NCBI RefSeq assembly: GCF_003428625.2
Contig: NZ_QVQT02000001.1
Location: 682,001 to 746,000 of the forward strand
Direction of reading: 5' to 3'
Source: Paracidobacterium acidisoli
Lineage (GTDB): Bacteria; Acidobacteriota; Terriglobia; Terriglobales; Acidobacteriaceae
Length of the DNA: 64,000 bases
The number at the start of each line of letters is the position of its first letter. Position 1 is the first letter of the stretch. The position numbers and the translations under genes are program-made. The notes under the pieces are model-generated. The model searched no databases. It was not told the origin of the DNA and saw nothing but the letters and a program-made list of their open reading frames with translations. This document shows positions 17,925 through 26,725 of this stretch, in pieces.

Positions 17925-20672
17925 TCACGGAACCAGAAAAGGCCGCAGCCCCTGTGCCGGAAACAGCCCCGTCGCCCCCGGCTCGCCCCCATACTGCGGC
18001 CGAAAGAGGAAGCGAACGAAAAAGCCCACCGTCTGGTTGTCGTAATCGCGCGTGTTATTCCCCGAGACGGAGCCGCCCGCGTACCAGTGATCGGTGAGGC
18101 GATATGCCATCTCTCCATGAAAATCGTAGCTCAGACCCGTGTGGCTTCGCCCCGCATACGCAGCATTTCCCGCCGCTTTTTCGAGCGCCGCATCCAGCGG
18201 AAAGTATGGAGCGCCGTCTTCCTCAAAGGTCTGCACGCCCGGCGCTCCGGTAAGGTCATAGTGCAGATTCACTCCCCTGCGCCCTCGCCATGTAACCGGC
18301 GCGCTGGCGTCAGCATAGCGCTGCGGGCTGAAGTATCCACCCTGTCCCCAGGTGAAATAGCGCTCATTGTGCGCGTAGTGCATGCCGGAAACGCGGAGGC
18401 CCATCGTCACGCTCGACGTATCCGCAACCGCGAACAGCCGGTGCCACGCGCCTGCCTCGCCGCCGATGCGCGTGTTGTTCCCGACATGCTCGCCGGTCAG
18501 GTACTGTCCTCCGCCGCTGACGAAAAAACCGGAGCTCGCATCGCCCATCCGCAGCTCCGCCTCGCCGGCATTGGCCACCACGCCGCCCCATACCCTGCCC
18601 ACCGACCCAGCACTCGCAGAGCCAGCACTCGCAGAGCCCGGATCATGCGCGCCCGCATACGAAAGCTGCGAATCCCGCACCGAATCCCGATACGCCGAGA
18701 CCGTGAGCGGCCCGCCCGCCGGTCTCCAGCGCACACGGCCCACGAAATGGCCCACGGCAAATCCCGTCGGAGTATACCCGGCTCCGGCGGCAAAGTGCGG
18801 CGTGGCCACCTGTACCTCTTCGCCCACTCCGGCCACGCTCTGTGACGGCGGAGCCACTCCCGCAGCCAGCGTGCCGAAGCGCTCCGAAACACCCGGCGAC
18901 AGAACCGGCGCGCTCGCTCCCGCGCCCGCATCCAGAAATGTGGGCTTCACGATCAGCGTCACGCGCGCCACCGCGCCCAGCGGCGTCGAAGCCTCCAGCG
19001 GCGCCTCCGTCGCCATAAGCCGGTCGAAGCCCGGCGTGCCGCCGCGATGACTCACCAGCCCCGTGCCGCCCAGCCACGGACTGTAGCTGCCCTCGATCGT
19101 CGCCAGCTCTGCATCCGCCGCCTCCTTTGGGTTTCTTATGCGAATGACCGGCTCGGGCTTGCCGCCCTCCATCGCCGCCGCAGAAGCCGGAGCCGCGGAA
19201 ACCGCCCCCCCGGAAACGGAAGCAGGACCAGCAGCAGCAGGCCCTCCCGCCGCCGGCACTTCCTCCGTCGCGGCGATCTTCTCCTCCGGCGGATGCGAAA
19301 CCCCTTCGCTCACCGCCTCCGCAAACGGAGCTGACGCCCGCTCCTCTGCACTTCGCTGCTCTGCGGCCTGCAGATCCGACAATCGCAGATCTTCCGGCGG
19401 CGACCGCCATCGCAAAAGCCTCCGCTGCGCAATCTGCTGCGACAGCGCGGTCGGCTCTGTCACCAGCCCCGTCTCATCGAGCGGCCTTGCCTCAATCTCC
19501 GCCGGCCGCACCCGCTTCACCGATCCCGACGAAATGGAAAGGTGAAGCTGCGCGCCGCTCCCCTCCTCCGCAATCACCTGTTCGGCTTCTGCCTCCTCGA
19601 CCGCGTGATCCTGCGCAGCCGCGCCTCCAGGAGGAGCAGGCGGCGGCGGCGCGATCTTCGCGCTCGCCGCACTGTTCTCACTCCCTGCCGCCGGCCTCTG
19701 CTCCCTGGTCGTCGGCTCACTGCTCCTTTGCTCACTGCTTATCGGCTCTGCTGGCTTCGCCGCTTCCCGCTCCGTCTCCGGTGCCTGCGCAGCCGGTGCC
19801 GACGGTGCCTCGCTCTTCGCGGCATCGCCATGATCGGCGCTGGCCGTTGAAGCCTCCGGCTCATGCGATACGGGATGCTCCTCGCCCTTTGCGCCGTGAC
19901 CGTTGTCCGCAGAAGCCGGTGGCGTTGCCTCCGCGGGCGATCCTTCCCCGGCAGCCACATACGCCGCCGTCAGCCTCTGGAGGTACGCCGGATCGGTCGC
20001 AAGATCCTTACCCACCTCCGCGGGAAACCGCTTCGTCGTGGCAATGGCGTCCCGCGGATTCCCTCCCTCGGCCTGCGCCGTAAACAGCCCAAGCCACACC
20101 GGCTCCGCATCCGGCAGCACGCTCACCAGCCGCTGATAGACCGGGATCGCCTTCGCCGGCTGCTTTTCCTGCATGTAAACTCCGGCCAGCGACTGCAGCG
20201 CCACGGCGCTCTTCGGACGCAGCGCCAGCGCCGCCCGCAGGCGGTCCTCCGCCTGCTCCATGCGGCCCGCATTCCACGCCTCGGTCCCCTGGTCGACCGC
20301 ATCCTCGAACTGCGCATCGGTGAGCGCGCTGTCGATCTGCGGACCCGCGAGGCCATCCGCCTTCGCCTGAGTAAAGTAGCTCACCGCGCCGGCAAAATCC
20401 TGCTGCTGCAGGTGTACATAGCCCAGCCCGGCCAGCACGCGCGGATTGAATGGCTCGACGGTGTGCAGATCCTCGAAGCGCCGTTCGGCTTCGGCCAGCC
20501 GGTGCGCCGCCAGAGCGGAAAAGGCCGCCTGCTCCGCCGGCGTCTGCCCCAGCGCTTCAAAGCTCTGCGTCTGCGGCACGGGAGACTGGGCCGCGAGCCG
20601 CAACACACAACAGGAAAAAACAAGCCAGACCAGCGCTGCTCCCAGGGCCGGTCTGCACAGCATCCGCATCAT
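17925..20672 (-). CDS. BcsC-like outer-membrane protein (TPR plus beta-barrel)
   Basis: 915 residues. A signal peptide (about 1-28) is followed by TPR-like repeats (about 40-250), a long Ala/Pro/Glu/Ser-rich linker (about 250-430), and a C-terminal BcsC-type barrel (about 560-915). The barrel ends with YFSPQRY, ShTGLSYDFHGEMAYRLTDHW, GGSVSGNNTRDYDNQTVGFF and VRFLFRPQY, which are hallmark BcsC_C segments. BcsC forms the outer-membrane channel for bacterial cellulose. No bcsA, bcsB or bcsZ is in the window and the N-terminal TPR array is shorter than in E. coli BcsC, so it may serve a different exopolysaccharide. The start follows GGAAGGA. The linker includes a stutter-repeat-like patch and a duplicated SASAG pentapeptide. 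Confidence 0.85.
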   Translation of the reverse strand: MMRMLCRPALGAALVWLVFSCCVLRLAAQSPVPQTQSFEALGQTPAEQAAFSALAAHRLAEAERRFEDLHTVEPFNPRVLAGLGYVHLQQQDFAGAVSYFTQAKADGLAGPQIDSALTDAQFEDAVDQGTEAWNAGRMEQAEDRLRAALALRPKSAVALQSLAGVYMQEKQPAKAIPVYQRLVSVLPDAEPVWLGLFTAQAEGGNPRDAIATTKRFPAEVGKDLATDPAYLQRLTAAYVAAGEGSPAEATPPASADNGHGAKGEEHPVSHEPEASTASADHGDAAKSEAPSAPAAQAPETEREAAKPAEPISSEQRSSEPTTREQRPAAGSENSAASAKIAPPPPAPPGGAAAQDHAVEEAEAEQVIAEEGSGAQLHLSISSGSVKRVRPAEIEARPLDETGLVTEPTALSQQIAQRRLLRWRSPPEDLRLSDLQAAEQRSAEERASAPFAEAVSEGVSHPPEEKIAATEEVPAAGGPAAAGPASVSGGAVSAAPASAAAMEGGKPEPVIRIRNPKEAADAELATIEGSYSPWLGGTGLVSHRGGTPGFDRLMATEAPLEASTPLGAVARVTLIVKPTFLDAGAGASAPVLSPGVSERFGTLAAGVAPPSQSVAGVGEEVQVATPHFAAGAGYTPTGFAVGHFVGRVRWRPAGGPLTVSAYRDSVRDSQLSYAGAHDPGSASAGSASAGSVGRVWGGVVANAGEAELRMGDASSGFFVSGGGQYLTGEHVGNNTRIGGEAGAWHRLFAVADTSSVTMGLRVSGMHYAHNERYFTWGQGGYFSPQRYADASAPVTWRGRRGVNLHYDLTGAPGVQTFEEDGAPYFPLDAALEKAAGNAAYAGRSHTGLSYDFHGEMAYRLTDHWYAGGSVSGNNTRDYDNQTVGFFVRFLFRPQYGGEPGATGLFPAQGLRPFLVP

Positions 20673-20720
20673 TTCCTTCCCATCTCACCATGTGCTAACC
20701 TGGAACAGGAAGAAAAATGT

Positions 20721-20796
20721 GAGCTCGTAGCTCAGATGGTAGAGCAACGCCCTTTTAAGGCGTGGGTCCTGGGTTCGAGTCCCAGCGGGCTCACCA
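20721..20796 (+). tRNA. tRNA-Lys (anticodon TTT)
   Basis: A complete cloverleaf is readable: a 7-bp acceptor (GAGCTCG with CGGGCTC, one T-G pair), D-arm GCTC/GAGC, an anticodon arm with loop CTTTTAA giving anticodon TTT, and a T-arm with GGTTCGAGTCC. The CCA end is encoded (20794-20796). It lies between the divergent start of the BcsC-like gene and the end of galT. No integrated element is seen at its 3' end. Confidence 0.97.
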
Positions 20797-20810
20797 CATG
20801 CCTCCCCGCC

Positions 20811-21854
20811 TCAGCGCAGCGTAAAGTGCACCGGTGAGAGATTCCGCAGCCGTTCCGCCGCTGTCTCGGGCGTGATATCCCGCTGCGGCATCCCCAGCAT
20901 CTCGAATCCCACCATAAATTTGCGGACCGTCGCCGAGCGCAGCAGGGGCGGATAAAAGTGCGCGTGAAAGTGCCACTCCCCGTGCTCTTCTCCGTCGCAT
21001 GGACTCTGATGAAAGCCCATCGTGTACGGAAAGCTGGTCTCGAAGAGATTGTCGTACCGCGTCGTGAGCTGCTTCAGAATGTCCGCAAGCTGCGTCCGCT
21101 CCGCGTCCGTGAACTCCTTCAGCGAGCCCGCATGCCGCTTCGCCAGCACCAGTGTCTCGAAGGGCCACACCGCCCACCACGGCACCACCGCCAGAAATCC
21201 GTCGTTCTCGCAGACAATCCGCGAGGCCTCCCGCGTCTCCACGCCCGCGTAGTCGCACAGCAGGCAGCTTCCGTGCTCTGTGCGATACGCCCGCAGCGAC
21301 TCCGTCTCCTGGCGCGGCTCATCCGGAATATGCTCGGTCGCCCAGATCTGCCCGTGCGGGTGCGGATTGCTCGCCCCCATCATCGCGCCGCGGTTCTCGA
21401 AGATCTGCACATAGCGAATCTCCTTCTCCGCGCCCAGGCGCTCATACTCCTCCGTCCACGCATCCACGACCCGCCGTATCGCCTCCGGTTCCATCAGCGC
21501 CAGCGTCAGGCTGTGGTCGGGATGAAAGCACAGCACCCGGCACCGTCCCCGCTCCCGCTCCGCCACCAGCAGCGGCGAGCGCTCGCCCTCCGGCTCAGGA
21601 GAATCCGGCAGCAGCGCCGCATAGTCGTTATCGAAGATGTATACGCTTTCATAGCGGGGCGTAAGATGCCCCCCGGCGCGCGTATTGCCCGGGCACAGAT
21701 AGCACTGCGGATCGTAGTGCACCCCTGAAAACCCCGACGAGGGATTTACCTCGCCCTGCCAGGGCCTCTGCGTGCGGTGCGGCGAAACCAGCACCCACTG
21801 CCGGCGCAGCGGGTTATAGCGGCGATGCGGAAACTGCAGCGAATCCGAGCTCAA
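20811..21854 (-). CDS. galT: galactose-1-phosphate uridylyltransferase
   Basis: Leloir pathway enzyme that exchanges UMP between UDP-glucose and galactose-1-phosphate; cytoplasm. 347 residues, normal for the family. The active-site motif NPHPHGQIW contains the histidine that becomes uridylylated. CYLCPGN provides the zinc-site cysteines and EWHFHAHFYPPLL the C-terminal His cluster. No galK or galE is adjacent, so the rest of the pathway is elsewhere. A repeat element follows its start region upstream (21888-22081). Confidence 0.95.
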   Translation of the reverse strand: MSSDSLQFPHRRYNPLRRQWVLVSPHRTQRPWQGEVNPSSGFSGVHYDPQCYLCPGNTRAGGHLTPRYESVYIFDNDYAALLPDSPEPEGERSPLLVAERERGRCRVLCFHPDHSLTLALMEPEAIRRVVDAWTEEYERLGAEKEIRYVQIFENRGAMMGASNPHPHGQIWATEHIPDEPRQETESLRAYRTEHGSCLLCDYAGVETREASRIVCENDGFLAVVPWWAVWPFETLVLAKRHAGSLKEFTDAERTQLADILKQLTTRYDNLFETSFPYTMGFHQSPCDGEEHGEWHFHAHFYPPLLRSATVRKFMVGFEMLGMPQRDITPETAAERLRNLSPVHFTLR

Positions 21855-21887
21855 TGGACATCCCTTTCTGTTCGCATCTTACCGGAA

Positions 21888-22081
21888 TGAGCAGCGAACA
21901 GCAGGGATCAGGGATCAGCCACCAGCGATGGGCACGGGTACCCCACATCCCGATCTTCGAACCTGGGATGCCATATGGAATCCATCTGCCTTTTGTACCG
22001 CCGAAGATGCCCAGCATTTCTGAGCCTTGTGCCCTGCGCCCCGATAGCTAATCTCTGATCCCTGATGGCTAATCCCTGATC
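21888..22081. repeat. composite intergenic repeat element B
   Basis: This fills nearly the whole gap between the galT start and the stop codon of the ATP-grasp gene. Both ends carry GATCAGGG/GATTAGC stutter units. The middle (about 21920-22045) aligns by eye with the central part of element A: both share GGGT(G/A)CCCC, ATCTGCC, GCCGAAG/GTCGAAG and the TTGTGCCCTGCG end. In place of A's GTGTCCG/CGGACAC stem, B has CATCCC/GGGATG (about 21945-21970), a different sequence but still paired. This covariation-like change suggests a maintained hairpin. Confidence 0.7.
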
Positions 22082-23305
22082 TTAGTTCGTCGGCTTGTCC
22101 GGAACCGGCGCCGTCGCCAGATACAGCTCGGCAAATCTGCGGCTGTACTCCTCCAGCAGCTCTCTCACCCGCTCCGGCTGCTCCGAGCGCACGATCAGCC
22201 CCGCGTGGTGGTGCTTCTTCATCCGGTGCACGATCTCCGGCGCGTCGAAGATCGTCGTGTCCGGCTCCGCCGTGCGCGCCAGGCACAGCACGCTGCCTGC
22301 GTAGAGCGCTCTCTGCTCGGGCAGCGCATACGGCTCGCTGCGCAGCGACGCGACCTCGATCCGCGCCCACTCCGCCCACAGATTCACGCCCGTCGCCTGC
22401 TCGATCACGTCGGCGATGAAGGCGCCGCCCACGCGTGCCGCCACTTCCAGAAAGTAATAGCGCCCGTCGGTCCCGCGAATGTACTCCGCATGCGTCACGC
22501 CGCGCACCATGCCCATCGCCGGAATCAGCCCCGCATTGATCGCCGCCAGCGACACCGCATCCTCCGAGCGCCGGTCGAGCACCCGCGTCGTGAAGACGCC
22601 GCCCTCATGCATCACCTGCATCGGAGGCTTCCCATAGCCGCTCACCGTCGTGAACACCACCTGCGACTCGCTGGTGATCGCATCGACGTGAAAGATATCG
22701 CCGGGCACAAACCGCTCCAGCAGGTAAAAGCTCTGCCGGTCGCCCAGCTCATCGAGTGTGCGCCACAGCTGCTCCGGCTCGTGAATCTTTCGTATCCCGA
22801 TCGCCGAGGCCTCGGCGCGCGGCTTCAGCACCCACGGCGCCGGAACAGCCTCCATCCACGCCCGCAGATCGTCGTAATTCAGTACCGGAGTAAAATCCGG
22901 CACCGCCGCCTTCGACAGGCCGGTCGTGGCCGCCCGCTGCGCCTGAAAGCGCATCGCCAGCTTGTCGCGGAAGTAGGCCGTCGTCGTCAGCCCCATGCCC
23001 GGAATGCGCATATGCTCGCGCAGATGGGCAATGGTCATCATGTCGAACTCGTCGAGCGACACCAGCCGGTCGAACTTTCGCGAGCGCGCCAGATACGTCA
23101 CCGTGTTGGTGATCTGTTCCAGCGTCAGCCTCTCGGGCATGGTGATGATCTCTTCCAGCACATCGCGCGGCCAGTCGCCGTTCCGATGTTTGTCGAGCGT
23201 CAGCAGAACCACGCGGCATCCCAATGCCGCAGCCTGCCGCAGAAAGGCCTGGCCCTTCTCGTAGGTCGTCAGACAGAGAATGCGCTCGCTGCGATGTGCG
23301 TCCAT
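22082..23305 (-). CDS. ATP-grasp domain carboxylate-amine ligase-like protein
   Basis: 407 residues from the ATG at 23305; the longer in-frame start at 23503 would overlap the divergent gene and adds a basic, non-conserved leader. ATP-grasp signatures are visible in order: APWVLKPRAEASAIGIRKI (nucleotide-binding strand-loop), FYLLERFVPGDIFHVD (hinge and Mg region) and YYFLEVAARVGGAFIADVI (catalytic Mg ligands near the end). The N-terminal part is a Rossmann-like pre-ATP-grasp fold. Such enzymes join a carboxylate to an amine or thiol via an acyl-phosphate; the substrate is not predictable. It is divergent from a DUF4254 gene across 164 bp. Confidence 0.82.
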   Translation of the reverse strand: MDAHRSERILCLTTYEKGQAFLRQAAALGCRVVLLTLDKHRNGDWPRDVLEEIITMPERLTLEQITNTVTYLARSRKFDRLVSLDEFDMMTIAHLREHMRIPGMGLTTTAYFRDKLAMRFQAQRAATTGLSKAAVPDFTPVLNYDDLRAWMEAVPAPWVLKPRAEASAIGIRKIHEPEQLWRTLDELGDRQSFYLLERFVPGDIFHVDAITSESQVVFTTVSGYGKPPMQVMHEGGVFTTRVLDRRSEDAVSLAAINAGLIPAMGMVRGVTHAEYIRGTDGRYYFLEVAARVGGAFIADVIEQATGVNLWAEWARIEVASLRSEPYALPEQRALYAGSVLCLARTAEPDTTIFDAPEIVHRMKKHHHAGLIVRSEQPERVRELLEEYSRRFAELYLATAPVPDKPTN

Positions 23306-23469
23306 AAGCTTTGCCGTCCTGCGATCTGCGGGCAGCAGGAGCTGCCGTCCTGTACAACCTGCGGCCATGGAATCAGCCGCCATATACGGTGGCTGAGCGG
23401 CTGCTTTTCCGTTTCGGCCGCTTTTCCGTTTCGATAGTTCTACCATAAGCTCACAACAGACGATCTGCG

Positions 23470-24114
23470 ATGAACGACGCGCCCTTATATCCCTTCTCCG
23501 CACAGGAAATCGCCGCCCTCCACGACCACTTCACCGCCCTGTGGCACCGGCAGCCTCCGGCTCTGCCCGGCGAAGCACGCGGCCCGGTCCCCGACGCCGT
23601 CATCGCGCAGCACCTCGCCAACTTCGAGCTCTGGCACACCGAAGACCGCGCCCGCACCCCCGGCGCAACCGACCACGAGATCGCCGAGGTCAAGCGCTCC
23701 ATCGACCGCATCAATCAGCGCCGCAACGATCTCGCAGAGGCGTGCGACACGCTGCTGCTCGCAGAGCTTGCGACGCGCGGGCTTCCCGATCCCGGCGCCG
23801 AGCTGCACTCCGAGAGCCCCGGCCTCATCATCGACCGGCTCTCCATCCTCGCTCTCAAAATCTGGCATACCCAGGAGGAGATCGCCCGCGCCGCCGGCCA
23901 CCCGGAAGCCCTTGCCGGCCACGCCCTGCGCAACCGCGAGCGCCTCAACCTGCTGCTCATGCAGCGCGGAGACCTCGCCGCCTGCCTCGACCGCCTCTGG
24001 CAGCAGACCCTCGCCGGCGAGCGCCGCTTCAAGCTCTACCGCCAGCTCAAGATGTACAACGATCCCTCGCTCAACCCCGCCATCTATCAGGCGAAGACAC
24101 CGGTCGGCGAATAG
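23470..24114 (+). CDS. DUF4254 family protein
   Basis: 214 residues, the usual DUF4254 length. Recognisable family features are [11 protein letters not shown] near residue 55, an Asp-rich helix [18 protein letters not shown], and [18 protein letters not shown] near residue 125. The protein is all-helical and cytoplasmic. The family's molecular role is not established; in several bacteria it sits near glycosyltransferase genes, and no such neighbour is present here. It diverges from the ATP-grasp gene and runs toward the frameshifted toxin gene. Confidence 0.8.
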   Translation: MNDAPLYPFSAQEIAALHDHFTALWHRQPPALPGEARGPVPDAVIAQHLANFELWHTEDRARTPGATDHEIAEVKRSIDRINQRRNDLAEACDTLLLAELATRGLPDPGAELHSESPGLIIDRLSILALKIWHTQEEIARAAGHPEALAGHALRNRERLNLLLMQRGDLAACLDRLWQQTLAGERRFKLYRQLKMYNDPSLNPAIYQAKTPVGE

Positions 24115-24141
24115 CGCAGCCACGCTGCCCGGCACAGCCAC

Positions 24142-24544
24142 TCACACAAACGGATTCCGGATCGTCAGCCCATCGATCTTCTGGCCATCCTGCATATCTT
24201 CCGAGTAAAGCGTCGTGCAGCCGGCCTCCAGAGCCGCCGCGATCACCAGAGCGTCGTAAATCTGATACCCGGTAGCGCCGTGCAATCTGCAGCCCGGCAA
24301 GGTGAATCCCAAGCGTCAGCGGCTCGGCCGGCTCGCACAGGGCTCGAACCGCCTCCAGTGCCTCTGCCGTTTCCCGCCAGCTCATGCCCAGCTTTCTGCG
24401 GGCTACGGCAGTAAACTCGTTCAGCACCTGAACGCTGATTCTTCCACCCGCGGCCAGCAGCTTTTCCGCCTCCGCAGTGCGCGCATCATTTTGTGCAAAC
24501 GCATAGATCAGAACACTCGTATCGAAAAATACCTTCGTGCCCAT
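24142..24544 (-). pseudogene. PIN-domain toxin (VapC-like), frameshifted
   Basis: The N-terminal 90 residues read as a normal PIN ribonuclease: FDTSVLIYAF (first Asp), VLNEFTAVARRKL (Glu) and LQIARRYR. The frame then goes wrong, while the other frame continues YQIYDALVIAAALEAGC, TLYSEDMQDGQ and LTIRNPFV before a TGA at 24142-24144. This restores the missing catalytic aspartates and normal C-terminus. The simplest explanation is one extra base in the CCC run at 24268-24270. The unshifted frame would run to 24071 with a nonsense tail. Either the toxin is inactivated in this strain or the base is a sequencing error. It follows its antitoxin by 12 bp. Confidence 0.8.
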
Positions 24545-24556
24545 TCGCGAAAGTCC

Positions 24557-24787
24557 TCAGCGTCCGTTCGCTGCTTCCCGGTCAAAATAAAAGCCCGGAG
24601 GCAGCGGTCTGCGCAGCGCGCGAATACGCTCCATGGCCTTCTGACGGCTGTTGTCGCGGCCAATCGCAAACTCTCTTCGCCCCGCGATATGGATTTCGAT
24701 CTGATCTCCTTCTTTCAGCTCAAGCACCTCCACAACGCCCGCTGGAAGACGAACCGCCAGGCTGTTTCCCCACTTCGCTACACGCAT
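24557..24787 (-). CDS. AbrB/MazE-type antitoxin of a PIN toxin
   Basis: 76 residues. The N-terminal half is a swapped-hairpin AbrB/SpoVT DNA-binding domain: MRVAKWGNSLAVRLP followed by LELKEGDQIEIHIAGRREFAIGR. The C-terminal 30 residues (PLPPGFYFDREAANGR) would be the toxin-binding tail. It neutralises the adjacent PIN ribonuclease and represses their promoter in family members. If the toxin is truly frameshifted, this is a surviving orphan antitoxin. The ATG is preceded by AGGAAG at a good distance. Confidence 0.87.
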   Translation of the reverse strand: MRVAKWGNSLAVRLPAGVVEVLELKEGDQIEIHIAGRREFAIGRDNSRQKAMERIRALRRPLPPGFYFDREAANGR

Positions 24788-24909
24788 ACATACTTCCTTC
24801 CTGTGCTATGGATATACATACTAAAGTATATCCACGATAGCCTTTCCTCCGGCTCCGCCTTCACACCTGCTTCACCCTGTTATCCTCATCCCCGGAGGAA
24901 AATGTTTTC

Positions 24910-25677
24910 ATGCTTACCCTTGAAGGCCGTGTCGCCGTCGTCTTCGGCCTGGCCAACAAACGCAGCATCGCCTGGGGAATCGCTCAGAAGCTCCACGCAG
25001 CCGGAGCGAAGCTCGCCATCGGATACCAGAACGAGCGCCTGAAGGCGGAAGCCCACAGCCTGATCGCCGATCTTCCCGGCTCCGAAGCCTTCCAGTGCGA
25101 CGTCTCCAGCGACGCCGAGATCGATCAGACCTTCGCCGGGTTCAAAGAGCGTTACGGCAAGCTCGACATTCTCGTCCACTCCATCGGCTTTGCGCCGCCC
25201 GACGCGCTGAAGAACGACTTCCACCTCACCTCCCGCGAAGACTTCCGCATCGCGCACGATGTCAGCGTCTACTCGCTCATCGCGCTCAGCCGCGCCGCTG
25301 CACCGCTGATGACCGATGGCGGCAGCATCGTTACGCTCACTTATTACGGCTCCGAAAAGGTCGTGCCCAACTACAACATCATGGGCGTCGCCAAGGCCGG
25401 GCTCGAGGCCACCGTCCGCTACCTGGCCGCCGATCTCGGCAGGAAGAACATCCGCGTCAACGCCATCTCCGCCGGCCCCATCAAGACCCTTGCCGCGCGC
25501 GGCATCGGCGGACTCGGCGACATGCTCAAAGCCCACATCGACCGCTCACCGCTGCATCGCAACACCGAGCAGTCCGAAGTCGGCAGCACCGCCGCTTTTC
25601 TCGCCTCCGATCTCGCCAGCGGTATCACCGGCGAAGTCATCTACGTCGACAGTGGTTACAACATCATGGGCTTCTGA
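24910..25677 (+). CDS. fabI: enoyl-[acyl-carrier-protein] reductase (NADH)
   Basis: Last reductive step of fatty acid elongation; cytoplasm. 255 residues. FabI-type rather than ordinary SDR: GLANKRSIAWGIA at the cofactor loop, and Tyr-x6-Lys spacing in YNIMGVAKAGLEATVRYLA. SAGPIKTLAARGI is the substrate-lid region. The C-terminus VDSGYNIMGF is typical. Single gene, preceded by GGAGGAAAATG-type spacing (24894 onward). The enzyme class is the triclosan target. Confidence 0.95.
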   Translation: MLTLEGRVAVVFGLANKRSIAWGIAQKLHAAGAKLAIGYQNERLKAEAHSLIADLPGSEAFQCDVSSDAEIDQTFAGFKERYGKLDILVHSIGFAPPDALKNDFHLTSREDFRIAHDVSVYSLIALSRAAAPLMTDGGSIVTLTYYGSEKVVPNYNIMGVAKAGLEATVRYLAADLGRKNIRVNAISAGPIKTLAARGIGGLGDMLKAHIDRSPLHRNTEQSEVGSTAAFLASDLASGITGEVIYVDSGYNIMGF

Positions 25678-25753
25678 AACCCAGCGGGCCGCGTTTTTCA
25701 ATATGCAGGAATTTCAGCAGTACAAAACACACACAAAAACATAAGGAGTGCCT

Positions 25754-26611
25754 GTGAATCGTCGCGCTTTTCTGAAAGGAAGCCTTCCCGTCGTCGCCAC
25801 GCCGTTTCTTCTGCGCCACACCGGTTTCGCTCAGTCCGCCGTGCCTCCGCTGCCTCCCGCCGGAGCCGACGGATGGATCTCTCTGCTCAACGACCGCGAT
25901 CTGAGCGGCTGGTACAGCATGCTGCAGAAATCCGGCAAAGACGTTGCGCAGCAGAGGGGCATGGTGCAGATGGAAGAAGGCATGCTCCACATCATGGGCA
26001 ACACCGCCGGCAATGAGCCCGCCGAGCCCGGCTACCTCGCCACCAACCAGGAGTTTGAAAATGTCCACATTCGCGTCGAATGCAAGTGGGGCATGAAGCG
26101 TTTTGCGCCGCGCCTTGAGGTCAAGCGCGACAACGGCGTCCTCTACGGCCTGGTCGGAGAAGACAAGGTCTGGCCCCGCTGCGTCGAATGCCAGATCGAG
26201 GAAGGCGACGTGGGCGACTACTTCCTGATCGACGGCGTCCGCGGCATCCAGTCCGGACATGGCGCCGGCTACTTCGGCGGCGGCATGAGCCCCAACGGCT
26301 GGCCGGCCGGCAGCAGCGAGACTCCCCGGACCCGGCCTGGACAGGCGCCGCCCGAGCCCGCCACCGGCCGCCTGATCAAGGACGGCAACTTCGAAAAGCT
26401 CGATGACTGGAACGTCATCGAAGTCATCTGGCAGGGCGACCGCTCCGCTCACATCGTCAACGGCAGAACCGTCAACTCCGTCACGAAGCTCGAGCAGCCC
26501 GATCCGAAGAATCCCGGCCAGTTCATTCCGCTCACGCGCGGAAAGATCGCCATCGAGCTGGAGTTCGCCGAGATCTGGTACAGAAGAATCGAAGTAAAAT
26601 CGCTCGTCTAA
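25754..26611 (+). CDS. exported DUF1080 (3-keto-disaccharide hydrolase-like) protein
   Basis: 285 residues from the GTG at 25754, which has AAGGAG with five-base spacing; a GTG six bases earlier overlaps that site. The N-terminus NRRAFLKGSLPVVATPFLL is a twin-arginine signal, so export is probably by the Tat route in folded form. Then one DUF1080 concanavalin-like domain (about residues 35-285): GWISLLNDRDLSGWYSML, a long loop, and NVIEVIWQGDRSAHIVNGRTVNS, ending RGKIAIELEFAEIWYRRIEVKSL. The family includes proteins acting on 3-keto sugars; the exact substrate is unknown. The adjacent genes do not clarify it. Confidence 0.85.
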   Translation: MNRRAFLKGSLPVVATPFLLRHTGFAQSAVPPLPPAGADGWISLLNDRDLSGWYSMLQKSGKDVAQQRGMVQMEEGMLHIMGNTAGNEPAEPGYLATNQEFENVHIRVECKWGMKRFAPRLEVKRDNGVLYGLVGEDKVWPRCVECQIEEGDVGDYFLIDGVRGIQSGHGAGYFGGGMSPNGWPAGSSETPRTRPGQAPPEPATGRLIKDGNFEKLDDWNVIEVIWQGDRSAHIVNGRTVNSVTKLEQPDPKNPGQFIPLTRGKIAIELEFAEIWYRRIEVKSLV

Positions 26612-26725
26612 AACCGCAGTAAAGCCACTCGTCTGCAGTACCTTCCGGCCGGGGCAGCGGAGATACGCCGCTTCCCCGCCGCACGGCCAGCCGGCCTGAA
26701 CCACTCAGGAGTCAGAAAAACCGCT

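Noticed and set aside
20721-20796. Attachment site for an integrative element at tRNA-Lys
   Set aside because: No integrase, no duplicated tRNA 3' end, and ordinary genes on both sides.
25681-25704. Terminator after fabI
   Set aside because: GCGGGCCGC followed by TTTTT is suggestive, but the stem has only four pairs with almost no loop.
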